From Deltaproteobacteria bacterium (GTDB taxonomy: Bacteria > SAR324 > NAC60-12), in contig PBZZ01000044.1 in the NCBI GenBank assembly GCA_002730365.1, positions 1-8,127 on the forward strand: a stretch of 8,127 nucleotides of DNA, read 5' to 3'. Position numbers and translations under genes: made by a program. Shown here piece by piece: positions 1 to 8,127 of the stretch. How positions within the stretch are numbered: the stretch's first letter is position 1; every line of letters starts with the position of its first letter. The notes under the pieces were generated by a model. The model was not told where the DNA came from, did not search any database, and was given only the letters and a program-made list of their open reading frames with translations.

Positions 1-237
1 AAAGGGGATGATGGGAATCCGAAACCGCACACAACTCTTAACGATCTCAGCGACTTCCTCGTTACTTTTCACGAAAGCGACAGCATCAGGTGGGTGAACC
101 TCGTGGAAAGAGGCGTCTTTACCATGTAACTGGCGTACATCGCTTGCTGTAGAGAGATGGTCACCCAGAAGGTCTTTTAATTCTGATGAACACTGCTCAA
201 GGTCTGTGGCTTGAGGCTTTTGTTGCGGGAGACTCAT
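1..237 (-). CDS. FAD-linked oxidase, GlcD / D-lactate dehydrogenase type (N-terminal part)
   Basis: The ATG at 237..235 opens a frame that stays open for 79 codons to the left edge, so only the N-terminus is present. The peptide has the layout typical of FAD_binding_4 (PCMH-type) 2-hydroxyacid dehydrogenases: a short helical lead, then residues around 38-50 with GKDASFHEVHPPDAV, then SNEEVAEIV and a stretch ending IPIIPF. In this family that stretch is followed by the glycine-rich FAD pyrophosphate loop, which here lies outside the window. Family members oxidise D-lactate, glycolate or related 2-hydroxyacids at the membrane and pass electrons to quinone or cytochrome. The substrate cannot be told from this fragment. 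A CCGGAG Shine-Dalgarno sequence lies 7 nt before the ATG. The gene is 46 bp downstream of the Lpd-like flavoprotein gene on the same strand, so co-transcription is likely. Confidence 0.8.
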   Translation of the reverse strand, partial: MSLPQQKPQATDLEQCSSELKDLLGDHLSTASDVRQLHGKDASFHEVHPPDAVAFVKSNEEVAEIVKSCVRFRIPIIPF

Positions 238-244
238 GTGGGTT

Positions 245-250
245 CTCCGG
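245..250 (-). promoter_or_regulatory. Ribosome binding site of the FAD-linked oxidase gene
   Basis: Read on the minus strand this is CCGGAG, 7 nt before the ATG at 237. It fixes the start of a gene that is otherwise cut by the window edge. It sits within the 8-bp palindrome CTCCGGAG (245..252). Confidence 0.55.
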
Positions 251-283
251 AGTGAGTTTATTGCAAAAAGCTAGATTGTCCGT

Positions 284-1780
284 TTATTCACTTTTCTTCA
301 GTGGCCACAGCAAGTCTTCGTAGTTTCCGTCTCGCCATGCTCTTAGTCGTAGGTACTCACTGAAAACATCAGGTTTGTAAATCGACTTGCCCAGCAACAT
401 CCGCACGCATTCCTGTATGCCTTCGATAATCGAAGGATGGGGGTGTATTAGTTCAGCTAATTCACCAATACCTTTTTGCATGGAGATCAGTAGGGCTACA
501 GCCTGGATAGCGCTGGAGGCATGTTCTCCAATCGCACGCATCCCAAGAATTCGCATCTCTTCGTCATCTGTTACCACAATCTTGAAAAAGCCTTCGCTGT
601 GGCGCATTGCGATTGCGCGTGGGATACAACGGTAATCGAAGGAAGCCACTCGGAAGGGTGACCCTGCTTTACGAGCCTGTGCTTCGTTCATTCCCACTCC
701 GGCGACCTCTGGAGCTAGGAACATAATGGTAGAGATATTTTCGTAGATCAGAGGTCGGCTGGGTTGACCAAAGATTTTTTCCACGGCATGTCTGCCCTCG
801 AGTTCCCCTACGTTGACAAGGGCGATATCCGCCGTCATGTCACCTACAGCGTAGATGTTAGAGAGGTTTGTAGAAGTGTCTTCATCATCAATGCAGCCAG
901 CTCGATCCAGCCTCACTCCTAATTCACGGGCTCCGGTGTTTTCAATGTTGGGTACTCGGCCAATGGAGATCAATGCTCGTTCAACTTGATGAGTTTCTTC
1001 ACCTTGCGGAGTTCCAATAACGTAATCAACTTCGCCTTTTACAATCTTCATGGAGAGTAGAGAAGATTGTCGATGGATCGTCACCCCACTTTTTTCAAGA
1101 TTACGCTCTATAATTTTGGTCAGGTCCTCATCTTCAAAGGGGAGAATACGGTCATCTCGGGCAATCAAGCGGACATCAGTGTCCCCAAAATTTGAGAAAA
1201 TACTGGCGAACTCACAGCCAATCACCCCAGCCCCAACAATGATCAGACTCTTTGGGAAGGAACGCAGACCACTCATGCCGTCACTAGTCATGATGATGCG
1301 CTCGTCTACATCCACATTTGGTAGCATCCGAGGGCGGCTCCCGGTAGCAATGATGGTGTAATCGGATCTCACTACGTAGGGTTCAAACTCACCTCGCATT
1401 TCAATCTTGTTCGGCGTGAGTAAGCGACCACTTCCCTTGACGAAACGGAAATTTTCTCCATCACGATGAGCAATTTGTCTCAGGTGCTCTTCCAACTGAG
1501 CAGAGCGTTCGTAGACGGCATTATCAACTTCTTCCAAGATGTTGCCAAAGGGGATCTGAGGCATTTTCATTCCGTAGCCGTCCAACTTATGACGCATGGA
1601 GGCAATTTCCTTGGAGAGTTCCCAAAAAGTTTTGGAAGAAAGCGCTCCGTTGTAGACTCCGGCACCTCCCAATCGGCTTCTCTCCACAAGAATGACTTTC
1701 TTGCCGAAATCAACGGCACGCATTGCAGCAGCATAGCCCGAAGGTCCTCCTCCTAGTACGCACAAGTCGTAATTTTCCAT
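284..1780 (-). CDS. Lpd-like flavoprotein oxidoreductase without the redox-active cysteines
   Basis: 498 residues with the full layout of the class I pyridine nucleotide-disulfide oxidoreductases (lipoamide dehydrogenase, glutathione reductase, SthA). Visible parts are the FAD dinucleotide fold GGGPSG (10-15), ATGSRP (145-150), the second nucleotide fold GAGVIG (183-188), the FAD-binding IYAVGD (309-314) and a C-terminal dimerisation domain with HPHPSIIE. The usual GGTCxNxGCxPSK disulfide motif is GGAGVYNGALSSK (38-50), so both cysteines are replaced, by G41 and A46. The His-Glu pair of the family (H448, E453) is kept. Lipoamide or glutathione reduction through a disulfide is therefore not expected; an NAD(P)H:quinone reductase or transhydrogenase-like reaction is an inference. 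After the second nucleotide fold, A207-R208 stands where NAD enzymes carry Glu, which hints at NADP(H). About 30 residues extend past the usual C-terminus. A strong AAGGAG lies 6 nt before the ATG. The gene is 52 bp after lysA and 46 bp before another FAD enzyme. The intact frame argues against a pseudogene. Confidence 0.88.
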   Translation of the reverse strand: MENYDLCVLGGGPSGYAAAMRAVDFGKKVILVERSRLGGAGVYNGALSSKTFWELSKEIASMRHKLDGYGMKMPQIPFGNILEEVDNAVYERSAQLEEHLRQIAHRDGENFRFVKGSGRLLTPNKIEMRGEFEPYVVRSDYTIIATGSRPRMLPNVDVDERIIMTSDGMSGLRSFPKSLIIVGAGVIGCEFASIFSNFGDTDVRLIARDDRILPFEDEDLTKIIERNLEKSGVTIHRQSSLLSMKIVKGEVDYVIGTPQGEETHQVERALISIGRVPNIENTGARELGVRLDRAGCIDDEDTSTNLSNIYAVGDMTADIALVNVGELEGRHAVEKIFGQPSRPLIYENISTIMFLAPEVAGVGMNEAQARKAGSPFRVASFDYRCIPRAIAMRHSEGFFKIVVTDDEEMRILGMRAIGEHASSAIQAVALLISMQKGIGELAELIHPHPSIIEGIQECVRMLLGKSIYKPDVFSEYLRLRAWRDGNYEDLLWPLKKSE

Positions 1781-1786
1781 CCCTTT

Positions 1787-1792
1787 CTCCTT
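1787..1792 (-). promoter_or_regulatory. Strong ribosome binding site of the Lpd-like gene
   Basis: On the minus strand this reads AAGGAG, 6 nt before the ATG at 1780. It is the best Shine-Dalgarno match in the window. It supports the chosen start, which places the FAD fold at the expected distance from the N-terminus. Confidence 0.7.
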
Positions 1793-1832
1793 TGCCGATA
1801 TTGATCAGTCTTTGTTGACTTTGCGAAGCGAA

Positions 1833-3089
1833 CTAATCCAGTTCCTGTGAGGTGCGTAGCAGGTCTGTGTAGCGTTCTGCTCGACGAATCAGCTGAGCTT
1901 GTCCATTTTTTACCAAAACTTCTGCTGGCCGTGGCCGAGAATTATATTGGGAACTCATGGAAAAACCATAGGCTCCAGAATCAGCAATCACAAGGCAGTC
2001 CCCCACTGTAGTTTTGGGCAAGTCACGTTGGATGTTGCCTTGATCGATACTGAAAAAATCTCCCGTTTCACACACATTCCCCACCACAGCCACTTTCTCG
2101 AGTTCATCTTCCATTCTGGAGGCATTCCAGATCCTGTGATAGGAACCATACAAGGTTGGACGCACCAAATGATGAAAACCGGAATCAGTGCCAACAAACT
2201 GATATTCGGGAGTGTGCTTACGGTTAGTGACGCTCAGCAGCAGAAATCCAGCTGGTCCGACAAGATAACGCCCAGGCTCCAGCTTCATGGAGAGAGGGCG
2301 ATCATATTCCTTGCAGAATCTTTCAAATCTTTCCGCCATCTGTTGGCCTAGTGCACTTACATCCATTTCTTGTTGTTCAGGACGATAAGGAATGCCAAAG
2401 CCACCCCCAAAATCAATGAATTCCAGTTCGGTGAAACGTTCTGCGAGCGCAAGGATCATCTCCATCGCTTCTAGCATTGGTTCTGGCGCAAAAATGCCAG
2501 TACCAATGTGGGACTGAATCCCGACGATGCGTAGGCTATAGCGCTGAGCTAGTTCCTGAGCCTGCTCCAGTTGATCATGGTAGATGCCAAACTTTGAGCG
2601 TGGCCCTCCAGTAATGCAGTGAGCATGATGCCCAGCACCGACTCCTGGATTAGCCCTTAATGAAATATTTTGTCCAGAATAGCGCTTCCCGAAATGTTCC
2701 AGCGTCAACAAAGAGCCGATGTTGAGTGGGACTCCATTTTCTACACAGAAATCCAATTCTTCTGGAGCAGTGTTGTTGCCTGTGAACAAAATTTGTTCTG
2801 GCCTGTAACCGCAGTCGAGTGCCAGTTGCACTTCATAAGGAGAGACGGCATCAATCCAAGCACCTTCTTCTCTCAAAATCTTAAGGATTGAGGGATTGGA
2901 GTTGGCCTTCATTGCGAAGTGTAACTGCAGTCTTTGCTGCTGATGTAAATCCTCAAAGCAGTTCAGCAGACGGCGGCACTGACTCCGAAGAGAGTCCTCT
3001 TCATAGACATAGAGAGGAGAGCCAAAGTTGGTACGAAGGGCTTCCACACTCAGTCCACCGAGGTGAAGTTGGTTGTTCTGAATCTCCAT
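1833..3089 (-). CDS. lysA: Diaminopimelate decarboxylase
   Basis: PLP enzyme of the alanine racemase-like fold that decarboxylates meso-diaminopimelate to L-lysine, the last step of lysine synthesis, in the cytoplasm. The 418 residues match the family length. Motifs in order: YVYEEDSLR near the N-terminus, FAMKANSN with the PLP lysine at K61, the SHIGTG loop (193-198), FGGGFGIPY (227-235) holding the PLP phosphate, EPGRYLVG (271-278), and CETGD (340-344) with the active-site Cys donated across the dimer. The last is ADSGAYGFSMSSQYNSRPRP (369-388), where Y374 is the usual PLP/substrate contact. The GVGAGHHAHCITGGPRSKFG segment (149-168) is typical of DAP decarboxylases and argues against ornithine/arginine or carboxynorspermidine decarboxylases. 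There is no clear Shine-Dalgarno sequence before the ATG. A 136-bp gap separates it from the upstream gene and holds a candidate promoter, so lysA may start its own transcript. The Lpd-like gene follows 52 bp later. No dap genes are next to it. Confidence 0.95.
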   Translation of the reverse strand: MEIQNNQLHLGGLSVEALRTNFGSPLYVYEEDSLRSQCRRLLNCFEDLHQQQRLQLHFAMKANSNPSILKILREEGAWIDAVSPYEVQLALDCGYRPEQILFTGNNTAPEELDFCVENGVPLNIGSLLTLEHFGKRYSGQNISLRANPGVGAGHHAHCITGGPRSKFGIYHDQLEQAQELAQRYSLRIVGIQSHIGTGIFAPEPMLEAMEMILALAERFTELEFIDFGGGFGIPYRPEQQEMDVSALGQQMAERFERFCKEYDRPLSMKLEPGRYLVGPAGFLLLSVTNRKHTPEYQFVGTDSGFHHLVRPTLYGSYHRIWNASRMEDELEKVAVVGNVCETGDFFSIDQGNIQRDLPKTTVGDCLVIADSGAYGFSMSSQYNSRPRPAEVLVKNGQAQLIRRAERYTDLLRTSQELD

Positions 3090-3150
3090 GTTTTCTAAGA
3101 GGGTATGAGGTGGTCAGGATTTTTGATACAAAGTCGGAGGGAATACACTG

Positions 3151-3180
3151 ATTTTATGAAGAACTCCAGCATCTTGTCGA
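3151..3180 (-). promoter_or_regulatory. Candidate sigma70 promoter for lysA
   Basis: On the minus strand a -35-like TCGACA (3180..3175, 5 of 6 to TTGACA) is separated by 18 nt from a -10-like TAAAAT (3156..3151, 5 of 6 to TATAAT). The -10 box lies about 60 nt before the lysA ATG, leaving room for a leader of roughly 55 nt. It sits in the only gap above 130 bp in the minus-strand block, where an internal promoter would make sense. Matches of this quality also arise by chance, so this is a candidate only. Confidence 0.4.
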
Positions 3181-3225
3181 TGTAGATCTGGGATTAGAAA
3201 TTTCTGTGTTGATGGAAGTCGAAAC

Positions 3226-5691
<2,466 letters not shown>

Positions 5692-6861
5692 ATGGAATCC
5701 GAAAACGCCTCCTCTCTACTAGACTTTGTCGTCAACTATTTCACATTCTATTACGTCAGTCTGCTGCTTTTTTTAGTTGCAGGGGTACTGATGCTGTGGC
5801 GTGCTTTCCGGCGTCGAAAAAGAACTCCAGGCAATCGACCAAAAACTCACCTAAGTTTTCGTTATCTGAACGACCGCTTCGATTCTGACGTAGATTCCCT
5901 TCAACGAGAACTCCAGAAGCATCCATTTTTACCCAAGGCGGCACTTAAGTTACTTCGTAAGGCACAGAAGAAAGAAGGCAAGAGTGAGGAACAAGAGACA
6001 AAGTCAGATTCCCAAACCACCCTGGAAAAAATCAGGGAGCAACTGGATAGCGGACTGAGTACGGAAGAGGTGATTGGGAAACACTCCAATCGGGTTTATG
6101 TTCTTTCCTTCACCGGCAACATAATGGCTAGCGCTGTTGAACAACTGCGCGAAGAAATATCCTTTCTACTGCAGATTGGCCTCCCTTCTGACGAAATTGT
6201 AGTCCGATTGACTAGTCCTGGTGGAGCGGTTGCACAGTACGGCTATGCCAGTTCGCAGCTGTTACGATTGCGTCAAGCTGGCTTAAATTGCACAGTCTGC
6301 GTAGACACTGTCGCAGCTAGTGGTGGCTATATGATGGCAGCCGCGGCTCAAAAAATCATTGCAGCTCCTTTCGCTTTTCTTGGTTCGATTGGTGTTGTAG
6401 CAAGTGTGCCGAATTTTCATCGTGTTCTTCAGCGTAATGAAATCGACTACTATCTTTTCACAGCAGGCGAGTACAAGCGTACAGTGACCCCCTTCGCTGA
6501 AGTGACCGAGGAAGCACGTGAAAAATTTCAAGCTGATCTGTCTGCGATTCACCAAGCCTTCAAGGATCATGTCACACAATATCGAGAAGGCTTGGATATT
6601 GAGAAGGTAGCGACCGGCGAATATTGGTTGGCGTCCAAAGCCTTGGAACTGAAATTAGTGGATGAACTGTTGACGAGTGACGACTATCTACACGGCAAGA
6701 TGGAAGAGGGCTTTGATGTGATCGAGATTCGCACTGTTGAAGAGCGTAAGCCACTAGAGCGATTGCTACAGCAGGGTGCTCAACTCTTTCAACGTGTTCT
6801 GCAGTCTCGCCTCCCCCTGCCGGATTCCCAGCCTCTGGATGTTCGTGAATACTACCGCTGA
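5692..6861 (+). CDS. sohB: SohB-like inner-membrane S49 serine protease
   Basis: 389 residues of the SppA/SohB family (MEROPS S49), Ser-Lys dyad proteases that degrade signal peptides and other membrane-linked peptides. One membrane segment spans residues 18-37 and is followed by the basic RAFRRRKR, which predicts that the short N-terminus faces the periplasm and the adjacent segment lies inside, although SohB family proteases act at the periplasmic face, so topology is uncertain. A charged, variable linker (about 90-130) leads into the protease domain: LTSPGGAV (173-180), the nucleophile S210 in VAASGGYMMA, GSIGVVASVPNFHRVL (231-246), and the general-base lysine K262 in TAGEYKRT. VATGEYW (306-312) is also characteristic. 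Length and the VPNF and AGEYKRT segments fit SohB rather than the double-domain SppA. The ATG has no evident Shine-Dalgarno sequence, but it places the membrane segment as in relatives. parA follows 8 bp after the stop, pointing to one transcript. Confidence 0.93.
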   Translation: MESENASSLLDFVVNYFTFYYVSLLLFLVAGVLMLWRAFRRRKRTPGNRPKTHLSFRYLNDRFDSDVDSLQRELQKHPFLPKAALKLLRKAQKKEGKSEEQETKSDSQTTLEKIREQLDSGLSTEEVIGKHSNRVYVLSFTGNIMASAVEQLREEISFLLQIGLPSDEIVVRLTSPGGAVAQYGYASSQLLRLRQAGLNCTVCVDTVAASGGYMMAAAAQKIIAAPFAFLGSIGVVASVPNFHRVLQRNEIDYYLFTAGEYKRTVTPFAEVTEEAREKFQADLSAIHQAFKDHVTQYREGLDIEKVATGEYWLASKALELKLVDELLTSDDYLHGKMEEGFDVIEIRTVEERKPLERLLQQGAQLFQRVLQSRLPLPDSQPLDVREYYR

Positions 6862-6869
6862 GTTCATAG

Positions 6870-7637
6870 GTGCGTCGCGTCGTGTATAATTGGAAGGGAG
6901 GGGTTGGTAAGTCCACTACTGCCTGCAATCGCGCAGCAATCGCTACCCAGAAAGGAACGCGAGTTTTGCTAGTGGACCTGGATCCACAAGGCAACTCCTC
7001 ACACTACCTGCTTGGTCGGCCTGGGAAGGAAATTTCTCCTAATGGCTTTGATTGCTTCAATGACTGGCTGCGCTTCACGAGTAGAGTAGGCGGACCAAGG
7101 GCGTGTATTCATTCTTCTCCATTTTCAGGGCTTGATGTTCTGCCCTCCCATCCGGATATGGCGGAATTACAAGCCAAGCTGGAGATGCGCTACAAGATGT
7201 TCAAATTAAGAGAACTATTGTTGTCGTTATCGGAGGACGATGAAATTTTTCTGGACACCCCACCAGTTTGGAATTTCTACACTAGATCCGCTTTGATTGC
7301 ATCAGAGCGTTGTTTGATTCCTTTCGATTGTGACGCTTTCTCGCGTCAGGTGCTCTACACCCTGTTGCAACAAGTCCTTGAAATCAGCTCAGATCACAAT
7401 TCGCAGCTAAAGTTAGACGGGATTGTTGCTAACCAGTTTCAGCCACGAGCCCTATTGCCACGCCAATTATTGGAGGAAATGCTGGCCGAAGACCTATCAG
7501 GTTTAGAGACAAAACTCTCATCCTCAATAAAGATTCGTGAGTCCCATCAAAACTGCAAACCACTGGTCTTTATGGATCCACAACACAAGATAACACTGGA
7601 GTTTCAGAACCTGTATCATGAACTGCAAGCCAATTGA
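6870..7637 (+). CDS. Orphan ParA/MinD-family ATPase
   Basis: 255 residues with the deviant Walker A box KGGVGKST (9-16, signature K9 and P-loop K14), the A' box VDLDPQG (35-41) and Walker B EIFLDTPP (125-132). Further segments are CLIPFDCDAFSRQ (148-160) and the C-terminal SSSIKIRESHQ (217-227). These identify a ParA-type P-loop ATPase that dimerises on ATP, often binding DNA nonspecifically to position a cargo. The start is GTG: a TAG stop sits directly before it in frame, and the resulting MRRVV N-terminus matches what I recall of a gammaproteobacterial group of stand-alone ParA proteins. No Shine-Dalgarno sequence is visible, so translation may depend on reading through sohB, whose stop is 8 bp upstream. 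There is no parB, no centromere-like repeats and no replication gene nearby, so plasmid or chromosome partition is not supported; the cargo is unknown. W8 and R21 are unusual around the P-loop. Confidence 0.92.
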   Translation: MRRVVYNWKGGVGKSTTACNRAAIATQKGTRVLLVDLDPQGNSSHYLLGRPGKEISPNGFDCFNDWLRFTSRVGGPRACIHSSPFSGLDVLPSHPDMAELQAKLEMRYKMFKLRELLLSLSEDDEIFLDTPPVWNFYTRSALIASERCLIPFDCDAFSRQVLYTLLQQVLEISSDHNSQLKLDGIVANQFQPRALLPRQLLEEMLAEDLSGLETKLSSSIKIRESHQNCKPLVFMDPQHKITLEFQNLYHELQAN

Positions 7638-7687
7638 AAGAAGTCTAGTCTCGCAATTCATTCACTCAACCTGACTACCAAGAGAAT

Positions 7688-8127
7688 ATGGCGCTCAAGA
7701 TTCCGCTTCGCTGGCTACGTGATTTTGTCGATTACACCGCAACCCCTGATCAGTTGGCGGAAACCCTGACGATTGCAGGCCTGGAGGTCGATGGGACAGA
7801 CGTGATTGGGGAATTCTGGAATTCTGACACTCTAGTAGTTTCAGAGATCCAAAAAGTGGAACCTCATCCTGATGCGGACTCTCTCTGTCTAGCAACGGTC
7901 AATTACGGAAAAGATCAATCCCTAGTGGTGGTGACCGGTGCTCCTAATATTTTTGCAATGATTGAGAATGTTCCAAGCCCCTGTCCAAAGATCCCTCTAG
8001 CATTGGTTGGGGCACAGGTAATTGATGCCTACAGCGAAGAATATAAGCTTAAGAAACTAAAACCTTCGAAAATTCGAGGGATTTCTTCTGAAGGGATGGC
8101 TTGTTCTGAAAAGGAACTAGGTCTAAG
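7688..8127 (+). CDS. pheT: Phenylalanyl-tRNA synthetase beta subunit (N-terminal part)
   Basis: The frame from the ATG at 7688 stays open to the right edge for 146 codons; the full family protein is about 800 residues, so most is missing. The subunit pairs with PheS in an alpha2-beta2 enzyme that charges tRNA-Phe and edits mischarged tyrosine. The visible part has the typical start KIPLRWLRDFVDY, the helical segment ending IAGLEVDG (29-36), and the EMAP/Trbp111-like OB-fold tRNA-binding domain. That domain shows VSEIQKVEPHPDADSLCLATV (51-71), VTGAPN (82-87), and KIRGISSEGMACSEKELGL (128-146). Between GAPN and KIRG the loop is about 15 residues longer than in E. coli PheT as I remember it. The ATG has only a weak AAGAGA just upstream. 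It lies 50 bp after parA on the same strand; pheS, the usual upstream partner, is absent. Confidence 0.96.
   Translation, partial: MALKIPLRWLRDFVDYTATPDQLAETLTIAGLEVDGTDVIGEFWNSDTLVVSEIQKVEPHPDADSLCLATVNYGKDQSLVVVTGAPNIFAMIENVPSPCPKIPLALVGAQVIDAYSEEYKLKKLKPSKIRGISSEGMACSEKELGL

Noticed and set aside
284..1780. Lpd-like gene as a decaying lpd pseudogene
   Set aside because: No stop or frameshift occurs over 498 codons, all nucleotide-binding motifs and the His-Glu pair are kept, and it has the best ribosome binding site in the window. Changed function fits better than decay.
1899..2351. 150-codon open frame on the plus strand
   Set aside because: It lies wholly antisense to lysA, whose motifs are all intact. 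The translation has no recognisable domain and there is no ribosome binding site.
6572..6994. 140-codon minus-strand frame across the sohB-parA junction
   Set aside because: It is antisense to two well-supported genes, and its Pro/Ser/Arg-rich composition is that of a shadow frame.
6870..7637. parA as a sign of a plasmid or integrated element
   Set aside because: There is no parB, replication gene, integrase, att-like repeat or tRNA gene, and the flanking genes are chromosomal housekeeping genes.
7638..7687. Attenuator or terminator before pheT
   Set aside because: No stable hairpin with a U run and no Phe-rich leader peptide can be seen in the 50 bp.

Overview
The window reads as a dense stretch of chromosome from a Gram-negative, proteobacterium-like bacterium. 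G+C is near half, gaps are short and genes run in two divergent blocks. The supports for this are a SohB-type S49 protease with a membrane anchor, a ParA-family ATPase that I recall mainly from gammaproteobacteria (MRRVV..., ending in a KIRESH-type tail), a bacterial-type Tgt and a diaminopimelate decarboxylase. I cannot name the genus or phylum. PheT has a longer loop than the E. coli form as I remember it, so a lineage outside the classical gammaproteobacteria is possible.

The minus-strand block is transcribed from about 5567 down to 1: tgt (tRNA-guanine transglycosylase), then an exported-looking endonuclease/exonuclease/phosphatase-family protein that overlaps tgt by 4 bp. After a 136-bp gap with a plausible sigma70 promoter comes lysA. 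It is followed by a flavoprotein of the dihydrolipoamide-dehydrogenase fold that lacks both redox-active cysteines, and then the N-terminus of an FAD-linked oxidase (GlcD / D-lactate dehydrogenase type) that runs off the left edge.

The plus-strand block is transcribed from 5692 to the right edge: a sohB-like protease gene, then 8 bp later an orphan parA-like gene with a GTG start, then 50 bp later the N-terminal third or less of pheT, the beta subunit of phenylalanyl-tRNA synthetase. No parB and no pheS lie next to these genes. The 124-bp gap between tgt and sohB must hold the start signals for both blocks.

Most of the window is housekeeping: tRNA modification, lysine/peptidoglycan precursor synthesis, membrane proteolysis and tRNA charging. 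The least ordinary items are the cysteine-free Lpd-like flavoprotein beside another FAD enzyme, the tgt-coupled secreted phosphoesterase, and the orphan ParA where pheS might be expected. I found no mobile element, CRISPR array, tRNA or rRNA, and no gene-free stretch longer than 136 bp.
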